Source: Candidatus Hydrogenedentota bacterium
Lineage (GTDB): Bacteria > Hydrogenedentota > Hydrogenedentia > Hydrogenedentales > CAITNO01
Reading direction: 5' to 3'
Length of the DNA stretch: 64,000 bases
Assembly: GCA_903893795.1 (NCBI GenBank)
Contig: CAITNO010000035.1
Location: forward strand, 186,001-250,000
Each line of letters starts with the position of its first letter. Positions within the stretch are counted from its first letter, which is position 1. The notes under the pieces are model-generated. The model made no database searches and was not told where the DNA came from. It saw only the letters and a list, made by a program, of their open reading frames with translations. Below are positions 1 to 8,540 of the stretch, one piece after another. The translations under genes and the position numbers were made by a program.

Positions 1-1013
1 GGAAGCTCGGTGCCGCAGTAGGCGCCGCCTATCCAGAAACTCGGACGGTCGCAGAGCAGCCGCTTCATGCGGTGCGACGGGGCCACACGGAAGTTGGCGT
101 AGAGATTGTCCGGCCAAGTGTCGCCCATGGGAGCGGTGCGGTTGTAGTCCCGTGCCAGCACGGCCGCGCCGCAGCCGTGGCCCACCACATAGAGGTCCTG
201 CGGCAGCAGCGGGTCCAGTTCGGGCTTGTACATGTCGTTGTAGGGATAGACCGCCATGCCCCCCTTGAACCCGCCGTTCCGCAGCAGGTCATAAATCGTC
301 AGGTACTGCTCCCATACGGGGTCTTTCGTCCGTGACTTGGCGTAATACTCCTTGCAGCGGTCGCAGGTGCATTTGCCGCCGTTGTCGTCGCGGATGAGGA
401 AGAGCCCGTCGATGGGGTAGGTTTCGAGCAGTTCCTTGAAAAAGGCCTCCACGTAGCGCGCATACTCGGGATGGCTGGGGCAGGGAACCTTGTCGCTGCC
501 GGGCGCCATGGCCTCGGGGTGGGATTTGGCATAGGTCGTGGGCACGCACCCGATGGGAATCCACAGCCACACCTGCGCGCCCCGCTCGTGCAGGTACTGC
601 ATGAGCCGGAGCCCGTGTTCACGCTGCTGGTCGAGATCGGCGAAACGGGCGCCCGACGATTCGTCATAGGCGTCCGGCGCGTCCGAATGCAGTTCCGGCA
701 TGTACTTGTAGGCAACGGGCATTTTCCAGTTACCCCACATGCCCAGGCAGCCGAACACGTTCATGCCCGAATCGAGCAGACCGTCAAAGACGCGCCGCCA
801 TTCGTCGTCGTTTCCGTAAGGAAAGTCGCCCTCGAAATTGCCGCCGCCGAAGCCTCCGGAGCGCAATTGCACCACGGGAGTGCGGGCGATGAGCGGAATT
901 CCGCCTTCCTTTCCAAAGCGCCGCAGATGATGCGCAATCGCCCGGGCCGCACTGTAGGCGCCGAGCCGCGTTTGCGCATGCACCGTCACGCCGCCATCGG
1001 CCCTGGGTGTCAT
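1..1013 (-). CDS. Downstream part of a frameshifted glycosidase-like protein (runs off the left edge)
   Basis: Translating the minus strand from an ATG at 1013, which overlaps the stop of the preceding frame as ATGA, gives about 337 open codons to the window edge. The N-terminal residues (GGVTVHAQTRLGAYSAARAI) look like the second half of the small alpha/beta domain that precedes GH20, GH67 and DUF4838-type barrels. A barrel-like region follows, with R-S-G-G-F, then IDGLFLIRDDNGG and a C-T-C-D-R-C motif resembling the Cys cluster of DUF4838 proteins. The frame stays open upstream of the ATG, through YNACGDGFAM, to about 1046. It is therefore probably not an independent gene but the continuation of the gene ending at 1010. 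The catalytic part and the C-terminus lie outside the window. The substrate cannot be told. Confidence 0.7.
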   Translation of the reverse strand, partial: MTPRADGGVTVHAQTRLGAYSAARAIAHHLRRFGKEGGIPLIARTPVVQLRSGGFGGGNFEGDFPYGNDDEWRRVFDGLLDSGMNVFGCLGMWGNWKMPVAYKYMPELHSDAPDAYDESSGARFADLDQQREHGLRLMQYLHERGAQVWLWIPIGCVPTTYAKSHPEAMAPGSDKVPCPSHPEYARYVEAFFKELLETYPIDGLFLIRDDNGGKCTCDRCKEYYAKSRTKDPVWEQYLTIYDLLRNGGFKGGMAVYPYNDMYKPELDPLLPQDLYVVGHGCGAAVLARDYNRTAPMGDTWPDNLYANFRVAPSHRMKRLLCDRPSFWIGGAYCGTEL

Positions 1014-2284
1014 CGCGAATCCGTCACCGCACGCATTGTACGGCCGTCCTCCCCGGCCACGTCAAATTCAATGGTGAAGGGGGAGGGGCTGGTGGAAGTG
1101 ATCTCGGCCACATCGATGTTGGCACCCTTCAGCACATCCTCAACCATCTTTGCCACTGCCACATTGGACGCGTCGGCAGAGACAATGCGGACCGGCTCCT
1201 GCGGAAGTGTCGCGCAGAGGGGATTGACCTCTATCACGAAACCCTCATCCATGCCCTCCGCCAGCTCCTTCATCCGCGCCGCACTGCCCGCAGGCACGGC
1301 GACCAGTCTGCGGTAGAAGCGCCGGCCATTCAGGGCTTCATCGCCCAGTTCGAGGGTGGCCGCCGCCGTGCCCCGGTGGATGCGCGCGACCTCTTTTGTC
1401 GCCGCCGTGTACTCCTTGAACCCATAGAAAGGCATGCGGCTTTCCAGATAGGGCAGGGCTTCCCCGGTATTGTCCCAGGCGAGCTGCGCCTGCACCGCAT
1501 GGTCCAGCCACGGACTGGTGCCTGTCCAGGGACGCTCATCCAACGCTATTTCCAGAATGCCCGAGGCATGCACACGATAGGTCAGGGCCATGGCAGGCCC
1601 CGCCGGTGGCTCCAGGACAAAATGGAGTTCTGTCATCGCGGCATTGGATGAGGAGGACAGCAGCCGCGCCGTGCTGGGCAGAGCATCGCCAAGATCCATT
1701 TCGATGGTGGGCGTTTGATAGCCCGAGGCAAAGGCCCCTGAGAACACATATCCCTGCGCCCCAAGCCGGTGCAGCACCGGAAGGAAGGGAGCCTTCAATA
1801 CAGCCTCGCCCAGGGCGTTGAATTCGAGCAGCGCGCCGGTGGCCGGGTCGAAAACGACATTCACTGACGGATAGGAAACGACCGCCCGTTTGTGTTCGCG
1901 GGTCAACACCGACGGAGATTCGGCCGAGCCGGGTCGGACTTCAACACGCCGCCAGGTCCCCGGCGGGACGGCGCAGGAGAAGACGAGAAGGTCCTCAGCG
2001 CGCAGCTCCTTCAAGGGTGCCTCCAGTGTGGCCTTCCAGTGCGCACGGCCCTCCCGCAACGCAAAGGGGATGTTCTCCCCATCCGCCTGCAGGTGTACTT
2101 TGCTCCAGTCCATCTGACCGGGGGACGCGATGCGCCCTGTCGGGATTTCCACCGGCAGCGTACCTTCCCACTGCGTTGGGTTATAGAGGGAAATCACCGC
2201 CAGGGCCTTGTCAGGAGACCCGGCGGGGACCTCAGCGGGGGCGCTGAAATGAATGGCACCTGCGATGGCAATAATCAGCAGCAT
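1010..2284 (-). CDS. Secreted beta-domain protein, upstream part of the frameshifted glycosidase-like gene
   Basis: This is a 424-residue frame with an N-terminal signal peptide (hydrophobic LLIIAIAGAIHF, likely cleavage after an Ala near residue 17). Beta-rich sequence follows to about residue 350, compatible with an accessory domain of large glycosidases. The last 60 residues (VAVAKMVEDVLKGANI and TIEFDVAGEDGR) look like the first half of a GH20b/GH67N-type alpha/beta domain, which then breaks off in a short tail, TMRAVTDSR. Skipping one base near 1046 restores the domain into the next frame. The apparent gene is therefore one secreted polysaccharide-acting enzyme broken by a one-base shift, either a real mutation or an assembly error. 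Family membership is inferred from domain layout only. Confidence 0.6.
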   Translation of the reverse strand: MLLIIAIAGAIHFSAPAEVPAGSPDKALAVISLYNPTQWEGTLPVEIPTGRIASPGQMDWSKVHLQADGENIPFALREGRAHWKATLEAPLKELRAEDLLVFSCAVPPGTWRRVEVRPGSAESPSVLTREHKRAVVSYPSVNVVFDPATGALLEFNALGEAVLKAPFLPVLHRLGAQGYVFSGAFASGYQTPTIEMDLGDALPSTARLLSSSSNAAMTELHFVLEPPAGPAMALTYRVHASGILEIALDERPWTGTSPWLDHAVQAQLAWDNTGEALPYLESRMPFYGFKEYTAATKEVARIHRGTAAATLELGDEALNGRRFYRRLVAVPAGSAARMKELAEGMDEGFVIEVNPLCATLPQEPVRIVSADASNVAVAKMVEDVLKGANIDVAEITSTSPSPFTIEFDVAGEDGRTMRAVTDSR

Positions 2285-2330
2285 GGGCGCGGTATCCTTC
2301 GCTGAGCGGTTTCGCTCTTGTCAGGGGGCT

Positions 2331-2717
2331 TGAACCACAGAGGACACAGAGGAGAGGCGGCGGGATATCGCCTCTCCTCTGTACTACTATGTCTCGAAAT
2401 CATCGCAGGGCACGGCGATTCTGTGCAATGTGGGGCAGACATTCCTATCTGCCGTTCCAAATTTTGCACTCGACATGCCATAGGCACTCGGACGTTCTTG
2501 GTCCCCCCTGGAGGGGGGTGGCCCGTAGGGCCGGGGGGTGTATCCCCACGCACAGAGTCAGGACGTCCCTCTTCCGAGAATTGGGGCTGCGAGGAAGCCA
2601 TACCCCCTCGCCACTGCGTGGCTGCCCCCCTCGGAGGGGGGGCCTAACTCTGCACGACTCCACGCTCTTGGGTTGCGGCTCTGCTGCTCTAGGCACCTCT
2701 GTGCCCTCTGTGGTTCA
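2331..2717. repeat. Repeat element with 22-bp terminal inverted repeats
   Basis: The non-coding stretch 2285-2750 holds this element. Its ends, 2331-2352 and 2696-2717, are inverted copies of a 22-mer beginning tgaaccacagagg, with one mismatch. Just inside the left end is a perfect 14-bp hairpin (2346-2359 with 2369-2382, 9-nt loop). The interior contains two C/G-rich blocks (about 2501-2540 and 2626-2645). No convincing gene lies inside. It looks like a non-coding, MITE-like or structured intergenic repeat. Confidence 0.6.
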
Positions 2718-2750
2718 GGTTCGTCTTACACCCGTATTCAGAAATCTGAA

Positions 2751-3881
2751 TCATCCAAGCGGAACGTCGTAATAGATTCGTGCCTGTTCCAGCCGGATGT
2801 CCAAAGAATGTTCCGGCCTATCGGCAAAGTTCACCCGCACAATGCCCTCCATATACGGCAACCCCCAGCAGAATTGCTGCTTGCCGGCGATGCTTCTTAT
2901 GGCGCCTGACGGACGCTCCGTTCCGGGAAAAGAGAGAAACACCCGCACCGGCTCATTGGAACCGTTGGAGAGTATCAGTTTCTTCCAGTGTGCGGGATGG
3001 GCGGGGATGATCGAGGCAAAATCGCAGTGCTGGCACTTGGGCAGTTGTTCCGGCGCCCAGCGTTGCATCGCCTCGCGCAGTTCCCCATAGGGCGCACCAT
3101 GCCATATTTCATAGAGCGTGCTGTCGTTGAAATCGCCAAGGCGGTAAATGCCCTCATAGTCCAGGCAGCAGAATCCCGCGCGGCCGTCGCTGTAGATGAC
3201 CATGTTTCTAAAGGGCCAGTTGCAGCGCATGCCCGCCGCTTCAGTCTCTCCGGCCTTTCCGGCATCCTCGCCCCAATGGTGCAGCGCCTGAAAAACAACA
3301 TCGTCCACCTGGGCCTGCCAGTACTTCCGGAAAGCATCGCGTTCGCCGCTGTTTTCGGGCATCTCAATCAGGCGCACCGTGACATGGGGCAGGCCTTTTT
3401 CGGCGGCCTTGCGCTGTGCCATGAAGTCCAGCACGTTGGCGGTGACCTGGTGCAGGTCGGCCCCCACGCGGATGGCCCCATAGGTATCGGGGTCGAGGCT
3501 GTCTATGGAGACAATCATGGCATCGAGCCCGGCGTCCATGAGCGCGCCACCCGTCTCGCGCGTCAGGCACATGCCGTTCGTCGCAATCGACACCGTCCTC
3601 AGTCCAGCGGCTTTGGCCAGGGCGACAAAGCGGGGGAGACGCCTGTCCAGCAGGGGTTCGCCGTCCATGAAGAGGCAGAGGCTTTCAATCTTGTCCGCGT
3701 GCCCGGCCAGGTCGGCGATGATCCGGGCGTACAGTTCCTCCGGCATGTCCCCCCGGCGCACGGGCGATTTCTTCGCCGCACACATGGCGCAGCGCAGATT
3801 GCAGCGTGTGGTCGTTTCCAGTTGGATGACGCGCGGGCAGTCAAGAAGGTCCATGCCGGCGGGAACATCATTCGGTGGCAT
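2751..3881 (-). CDS. Radical SAM protein with SPASM domain
   Basis: This 376-residue protein starts at the ATG at 3881, which has AGGGAAG upstream; a longer start at 3914 lacks a ribosome site. The radical SAM cluster motif CNLRCAMC lies near residue 28. Family features follow, including a GEPLLD stretch and ATNGM. A C-terminal SPASM region has Cys residues in RCNWPF, GFCCLDYEG and KCQHC, which would bind auxiliary Fe-S clusters. After these, about 80 residues form an extra domain of unknown role. SPASM radical SAM enzymes modify peptides or proteins, or act as sugar and cofactor dehydrogenases; the substrate is unknown here. It is the last gene of the exbB-exbD-exbD run, 65 bp after the second exbD stop, so it is probably co-transcribed. 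No small precursor peptide was recognised next to it. Confidence 0.85.
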   Translation of the reverse strand: MPPNDVPAGMDLLDCPRVIQLETTTRCNLRCAMCAAKKSPVRRGDMPEELYARIIADLAGHADKIESLCLFMDGEPLLDRRLPRFVALAKAAGLRTVSIATNGMCLTRETGGALMDAGLDAMIVSIDSLDPDTYGAIRVGADLHQVTANVLDFMAQRKAAEKGLPHVTVRLIEMPENSGERDAFRKYWQAQVDDVVFQALHHWGEDAGKAGETEAAGMRCNWPFRNMVIYSDGRAGFCCLDYEGIYRLGDFNDSTLYEIWHGAPYGELREAMQRWAPEQLPKCQHCDFASIIPAHPAHWKKLILSNGSNEPVRVFLSFPGTERPSGAIRSIAGKQQFCWGLPYMEGIVRVNFADRPEHSLDIRLEQARIYYDVPLG

Positions 3882-3946
3882 ACGGTGCTTCCCTGTGTTG
3901 GGCAAAGCGGGCATTCGGTGTCTTCGGCTTGGGCGGCCGCGACAGG

Positions 3947-4429
3947 CTACTTTTTCGACTTTGTCTTCTTCGCGGCCTGTTTCTTGGGTTCTGCCGCCGC
4001 TTTGTCTGGCGCGGGGGCGTCGTCCCCCTCGCCCTCAATGGACATTTCGGTCATGCCGATGTTTTTCACGTTCGCCATGTTGGCGGCGGCGAGGGCGGTC
4101 ATGGTTGCCTGGTGGTTGGCCAAGGGGGCCGCGTCGATGACAACGCCGTCGGGCTTGGTGGCGGACAGTTCCTTGATGACATTGGTCAGGTCGTTGGGGG
4201 CGACCACTTTGCCATTTACCTTGTATTCAGCATTCTCGCTCACCTCGATCAGGATTTGTTTTGACTCGTCAGACTTCGCCGAAGGCCCGAGGTCGAGCAC
4301 CGCCATGTCCAGTCCCTTGAGATCAATGAGCGGCGCGACGAGCATCATGATGATCAGGAGCACAAGAAACACGTCCGTAAGGGGCGTGATGTTGATTTCT
4401 TCCAACTGGCCGCTGCGGGAGGATTTCAT
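3947..4429 (-). CDS. ExbD/TolR family protein (second copy)
   Basis: This 160-residue protein has a short cytoplasmic start and one membrane helix containing the family motif EINITPLTDVFLVLLIIMM. The Asp in LTD is the proton-path residue of ExbD/TolR. A periplasmic domain (about residues 45-140) and a Lys/Ala-rich charged tail follow. ExbD works with ExbB in the inner membrane and turns proton flow into mechanical work on periplasmic or outer-membrane partners. It overlaps the upstream exbD stop by 4 bp (ATGA at 4426-4429), so translation is likely coupled. The two ExbD proteins are clearly paralogous in the membrane helix but diverge in the periplasmic domain, suggesting a heteromeric complex or two partner specificities. 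Confidence 0.9.
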   Translation of the reverse strand: MKSSRSGQLEEINITPLTDVFLVLLIIMMLVAPLIDLKGLDMAVLDLGPSAKSDESKQILIEVSENAEYKVNGKVVAPNDLTNVIKELSATKPDGVVIDAAPLANHQATMTALAAANMANVKNIGMTEMSIEGEGDDAPAPDKAAAEPKKQAAKKTKSKK

Positions 4430-4908
4430 TGCGGGGCGCTCTCCCCGGTCATCTTCACCTTTTCCAGACCGTCGGTCAGTTCTTTCCCGCGGCTTTCGGG
4501 CAGGCCCTCAATGGCAATGGTGGTCTGTTTGAATCCTGCCTTGCTCGCCGCCGTCATGGCCTGCATCACGGCCCGGGTCTTGGTCAGCGCATCGGCGCGG
4601 ATGACCAGCGACTTTTCCACCTCCGGCTGGTTTGCCTTGCCCTGAAGCCTTTCGGCAAGGTCCTTGGTGAACACCGCATCGCTGTCTATAAAGAAAAGGC
4701 CCTCTTTGGTGATCTCCAGCAGCACCTTCACCTTGGTCAGGGGATTGGCGCCCTTCACGTCGGGCGGGTGGATGTCGGCGCGCACCGTCTTGAGCATGGG
4801 CGCCACCACCATCATGATGATGAGCAGCACGAGAAACACGTCCGTAAGGGGCGTGATGTTAATCTCGTCCACAAACTTCTTGCGGTTTTTTCCGGCGGAA
4901 ACCTGCAT
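4426..4908 (-). CDS. ExbD/TolR family protein (first copy)
   Basis: This 160-residue protein has the same EINITPLTDVFLVLLIIMM membrane segment near residues 14-34, with the conserved Asp, followed by a periplasmic alpha/beta domain. It lies 9 bp after the exbB stop and overlaps the next exbD by 4 bp, giving a tight exbB-exbD-exbD operon on the minus strand. The family role is proton-driven energy transfer to the outer envelope, as in TonB or Tol systems. No tonB, tolA or TonB-dependent receptor is present in the window, so the partner is unknown. Confidence 0.92.
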   Translation of the reverse strand: MQVSAGKNRKKFVDEINITPLTDVFLVLLIIMMVVAPMLKTVRADIHPPDVKGANPLTKVKVLLEITKEGLFFIDSDAVFTKDLAERLQGKANQPEVEKSLVIRADALTKTRAVMQAMTAASKAGFKQTTIAIEGLPESRGKELTDGLEKVKMTGESAPQ

Positions 4909-4917
4909 GGCCCGTCC

Positions 4918-5610
4918 CTATATTTCCGGATTCTGCCGCGGTCTCATGGGCTGCTGCTGCGGCATCTGCGGCGCCGTCTGGGGAGCGGTTCCGCGGCGGT
5001 CGGCCTGGGAAAGGAACAGCAGTTTCAGCAGCTGAAAGTCCTCCTCCCACCGCGACACCACCGTGTGAAAGTAATTGTTCATCGCCACCGCCGTGATGGC
5101 CACGGCCAGACCGAACGCGGTCGCGATCAGCGCCGATCCGATGCCCGACATGATCTGCGGCGCGCCGCCGGCCGCGCCGCCGCCTGCCTGGGCCATTTCG
5201 CCAAAGGTCAGCAGAATGCGCACCACCGTGCCGAAGAGGCCGAGATAGGGCGACACCGTGGCGATGGTGCCCAGCACGGGAAGGCCGCGCTCCAGCCGCC
5301 GCGTGGCCAGGTTGGCCGTGATGTCGAACTGGCGCTCGAAATCACCCTTCTGTTCGGCAAGCGTGCGCACACCCATCTGGGCCACCTCACCCAGCAGGCC
5401 GCCCACTTCCGTGCAACTGCGCGCCGCCCCGCCGAGATTGCCCCGGTGCAGTTCATTCTGCAACACCTGGATAACCTCGACAATGTCGCGCCGGTTCGTG
5501 CGGTAAAACCACCACCGCTCGATAAACACGGCAACCGTGAGCAGAGAGCACGCAAGGATGGGCAACAGCACGGCCCAGTCATTCTTGATGGCGAAAAGAA
5601 TCATTTGCAT
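4918..5610 (-). CDS. MotA/TolQ/ExbB proton channel family protein
   Basis: The ORF could begin at 5706, but the first 32 residues do not resemble the family. I take the start MQMILFAIKNDW at 5610, giving 230 residues. Three membrane helices are visible: about residues 10-28, then around the PVLGTIATVSPYLGLFGTV segment, and a third at GIGSALIATAFGLAVAIT. These match the ExbB/TolQ core, including the Gly-rich GLFGTV turn. The C-terminus is Gln/Pro-rich. It should form the stator and channel with the two downstream ExbD proteins. A TTGACA hexamer lies at 5715-5720 on this strand, but no well-spaced -10 follows it, so the promoter is uncertain. Confidence 0.92.
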   Translation of the reverse strand: MQMILFAIKNDWAVLLPILACSLLTVAVFIERWWFYRTNRRDIVEVIQVLQNELHRGNLGGAARSCTEVGGLLGEVAQMGVRTLAEQKGDFERQFDITANLATRRLERGLPVLGTIATVSPYLGLFGTVVRILLTFGEMAQAGGGAAGGAPQIMSGIGSALIATAFGLAVAITAVAMNNYFHTVVSRWEEDFQLLKLLFLSQADRRGTAPQTAPQMPQQQPMRPRQNPEI

Positions 5611-5804
5611 GGGATGTGTGTCCGCTGTTGATAAACGAGAAACCGCAGGGAAACCCCTGCATCTGGTGATGAAAAGACTGCAACCCCTATATATTGGGCC
5701 GATCACGCTGACAATGTCAAGCCAGAGACAGGGCTAGCGCCGCACTTTTATAATGAATACCCCGTCGGGCGAAAAAGTGGCAGACAAGATATGCCGAGCT
5801 CATA

Positions 5805-5844
5805 GAGAGATTCGGACTTCACGTCGAGAGATTCGGACTTCACG
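5805..5844. repeat. 19-nt direct repeat, two copies
   Basis: The 19-mer gagagattcggacttcacg occurs exactly at 5805-5823 and again at 5826-5844, separated by 2 nt. The 21-bp period is two helical turns, placing both copies on the same DNA face, as in paired regulator sites. It lies between the divergent exbB and WD40 genes. Confidence 0.75.
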
Positions 5845-5859
5845 CTGCCTGGTCTTCGG

Positions 5860-5949
5860 CCCTGAAGGGGTCGCACAATAGTAGCCACGGGCGGAGCGAA
5901 GCGGAACCCGTGGTAAATGTCACCATTCGACCCGACCCTGAAGGGGTCG
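5860..5949. repeat. Interspersed repeat unit (copy 1)
   Basis: The 14-mer ccctgaaggggtcg occurs at 5860-5873 and 5936-5949. Between them lies a hairpin whose stem is ccacggg/cccgtgg (5885-5891 with 5907-5913). The stretch 5890-5913 matches 8541-8564, beyond the WD40 gene, with 3 mismatches in 24. Confidence 0.6.
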
Positions 5950-6118
5950 AACACCCGGCGAGCGGCAGACCGTATCCGCGAACAGCGCACGGTCACCGAG
6001 GAAGAGCATGGCCATAACTCTGCCTGCGGGCAAGGATAAGACTCGGCTGTGTCCAGTCCGCCTGCATAACCGGCCTGTTGTCCATTTCAACAACCCGTCT
6101 CCCGCACCCAATAGGCGG

Positions 6119-6148
6119 TTGGCAACAATAGACAAGTTTGCGTACACT
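6119..6148 (+). promoter_or_regulatory. Candidate sigma-70 promoter of the WD40 gene
   Basis: TTGGCA at 6119-6124 and TACACT at 6143-6148 are separated by 18 bp. The predicted transcript would start near 6155, about 90 nt before the WD40 start codon. It is supported by sequence match only. Confidence 0.4.
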
Positions 6149-6242
6149 ACGCGAGATGTTCCGGGCCGCAAAGGGCGGCTGCGGGACCATCGGGTCGGGG
6201 AAAGCTGGCGCGGTCCCAGCAAGGCACGCGGGAGTTACAGCC

Positions 6243-8534
6243 ATGCCAAAGTGTCATTTTGAATGCAGGAACACCACTGTCATGGCGGCGATCATGCTGC
6301 TATTGTCGGGTGCGGTCATGGCGGTGACGCCGGAAACTGCTTCCCCTGGCGTCGCGCGAACAAACTTCAGCAAGGACAACCTTTCCACCCCGCTCATGCA
6401 ATACGGGTACGGAAAACTCAACGCGATTGCCTACTCTCCTGACGGCACGAAATTCTTGACCGGTTCCAGCGACGGTAAGGCGCGGCTCTGGGACCTGGCT
6501 ACGGGTCAGGTTCTCCGCAGCTTCGCCGGGCACACCGCTCGCGTTGTTTCCGTGGCGATTTCTCCGGACGGGACCAAGGTGCTCACCGGAGCAGAAGACG
6601 CCACCGCCAAACTGTGGAATACGGCCACGGGTGAACTCATTCACACATTCTCAGGGAATATGTACTATCGGACCTGTGTGGCTTTTTCCCCGGATGGGAC
6701 CAAGGTACTCACCGGGTCAAATGACGGCACGATCAGACTGTGGGACACTTCCACGGGCGCGGAAATTCGCGTCGTCGGACGCACGGGCAATGTGGCTTGC
6801 GTGGCGTTCTCCCCGGACGGCACCAAGGTGCTCAGTGGCGCAACATACCCATGGGACTACAGGGTAAAATTGTGGGACGCGGCCACGGGTACTGAAATAT
6901 TCACTTTGGGCGGATTCCCATTCGGGGTGGCCAGCGTGGCCTTTTCCCCGGACGGGACGAAGGCACTCGCCGTGGGCAATTCGGACACGATGGGCACGGC
7001 CACCATGTGGGACACGGCCACCGGCACGGAAGTCCGCAGCTTCACGGGGCATACAAGTTATGTGTTGTCCGCGGCATTTTCCCCGGACGGCACCAAGGTG
7101 CTCACCGGGTCAGAGGATAGTACCGCCACCATGTGGAACGCGGACACCGGCGCGGAAATCCACAGTTTTGTTGGGCACACGAGCGATGTAAACTCATTGG
7201 CGTTTTCGCCCGATGGGACGAAGGTGCTTACGGGGTCACGGGACAACACTGCCAAGTTGTGGGACACGGCCAACGGCATGGAAATCCACACATTCACCGG
7301 GTTTACCGGCACGGTGAACAGCGTTTCACTTTCTCCGGATGGAGCAAAAGTCCTCACTGGTGGAGACATGCATGACGGGAGCACGGGCAAACATGCTGGA
7401 GAGGTTCGGATGTGGAACGCGGCCACCGGGGCGGGAATCCGCAACTTCGCCGGGTTCACAGGAATCGTGTTTTCCGCGGCGTTTTCCCCGGATGGCACGA
7501 AAGTATTCGCTGGCGGGGGGGTGTATGACTCCGGTACGCACAGGTTTTCTTCTGGAGAGGCCGAACTGTGGGACGCGGCCACGGGGGCGGCAATCCACAG
7601 CTTTAGCGGATTTACAGAAGCCGTGAACTCCGTGGCGTATTCTCCGGACGGTACAAAGGTGCTCACCGGCGGCAGGGCGTATGACTCCGGCACGCACAAG
7701 TATTCCGGAGAGGCCAGACTCTGGGACGTGGCTACGGAAGCGGAAATCCGCAGTTTCACGGGTCTCCCGGACTCCGTTGCCTCCGTGGCGTTTTCCCCTG
7801 ATGGGACCAAGGTCTTTGCCGGGGTCTCGAGCGGCGCAGTCAAACTGTGGGATGCGGCTTCGGGTGCAGAAGTCCGAAGTTTCACGGGCTTCTCCGGCTA
7901 TGTACTTTCTGTGGCGTTTTCCCCGGACGCAACGAAGGTGCTTGCCGGGGGTTCGAGCGGCACAGTCAAATTGTGGGATGCGGTCACAGGAGCGTTTCTC
8001 AGTGACTTCACTGGGCACGCCGACACCGTGTTATCCGTGGCGTTCTCCCCAGACGGGACGAAGGTACTCACAGGATCATACAGAATAGCCAAATTGTGGG
8101 ATGTGGCTAAGGCACTGGAGTTGCGCAGTTTTATCGGACACTTCTACTCGGTAAGCTCCGTGGCGTTTCATCCGGACGGAACAACGGTGTTGACCGGTGG
8201 TTCATATGATGGCACGGCGAAGCTGTGGTCTCTCACGGCAGCGGGGGACGTGCCCGTGCCCGATTTGGTGGGCAAGACCCAAGCGGCGGCGGCAACCCTT
8301 CTCGCCGACGCGAACTTGAGCGTCGGCTCGGTAACGCAATCCTGCAGCGACATGCTGCCGGCGGGCATGGTCCTCAGTCAAAATCCACCGACGGGCCACG
8401 AGTTACCGGTCGGTAGCACCGTGGCGCTGGTCGTTTCGTCGGGTCCCTGCCCGCATGTGCCCGTGGCAGGCGCTGGCGGTCTGGCCCTGCTGGCTGTGGC
8501 GCTGGGACTCGCGGCATTGCGCAAACGCCGATAG
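6243..8534 (+). CDS. Exported 14-blade WD40 protein with PASTA domain and C-terminal anchor
   Basis: This 763-residue protein starts at the ATG at 6243, preceded by GGGAG eight bases upstream. An N-terminal signal peptide (MAAIMLLLSGAVMA) precedes the mature part. I count 14 WD40 repeats of about 42 residues, most with the core SPDGTKVLTG and a closing LWD, enough for two seven-blade propellers. Repeats 8-10 carry longer loops rich in Gly, His and Ser. A PASTA-like domain follows (VPDLVGKTQAAAATLL to VVSSGPCP). The end is a hydrophobic helix, GGLALLAVALGLAALRKRR, a layout seen in CTERM-type sorting tails and simple anchors. WD40 propellers are binding platforms, and PASTA domains often bind cell-wall fragments. 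The role is inferred as an envelope scaffold. The repeat units are near-identical, consistent with expansion by recombination. Confidence 0.85.
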   Translation: MPKCHFECRNTTVMAAIMLLLSGAVMAVTPETASPGVARTNFSKDNLSTPLMQYGYGKLNAIAYSPDGTKFLTGSSDGKARLWDLATGQVLRSFAGHTARVVSVAISPDGTKVLTGAEDATAKLWNTATGELIHTFSGNMYYRTCVAFSPDGTKVLTGSNDGTIRLWDTSTGAEIRVVGRTGNVACVAFSPDGTKVLSGATYPWDYRVKLWDAATGTEIFTLGGFPFGVASVAFSPDGTKALAVGNSDTMGTATMWDTATGTEVRSFTGHTSYVLSAAFSPDGTKVLTGSEDSTATMWNADTGAEIHSFVGHTSDVNSLAFSPDGTKVLTGSRDNTAKLWDTANGMEIHTFTGFTGTVNSVSLSPDGAKVLTGGDMHDGSTGKHAGEVRMWNAATGAGIRNFAGFTGIVFSAAFSPDGTKVFAGGGVYDSGTHRFSSGEAELWDAATGAAIHSFSGFTEAVNSVAYSPDGTKVLTGGRAYDSGTHKYSGEARLWDVATEAEIRSFTGLPDSVASVAFSPDGTKVFAGVSSGAVKLWDAASGAEVRSFTGFSGYVLSVAFSPDATKVLAGGSSGTVKLWDAVTGAFLSDFTGHADTVLSVAFSPDGTKVLTGSYRIAKLWDVAKALELRSFIGHFYSVSSVAFHPDGTTVLTGGSYDGTAKLWSLTAAGDVPVPDLVGKTQAAAATLLADANLSVGSVTQSCSDMLPAGMVLSQNPPTGHELPVGSTVALVVSSGPCPHVPVAGAGGLALLAVALGLAALRKRR

Positions 8535-8540
8535 TTGGCC

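Larger units (their letters stand above)
5611..6242. other. Divergent intergenic region with short repeats
   Basis: This 630-bp gap separates exbB (minus) from the WD40 gene (plus). It contains a 19-nt direct repeat, a 14-nt repeat at 5860-5873 and 5936-5949, a hairpin at 5885-5913, and a candidate promoter for the WD40 gene. The short ORFs in it have no recognisable product. Confidence 0.6.
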
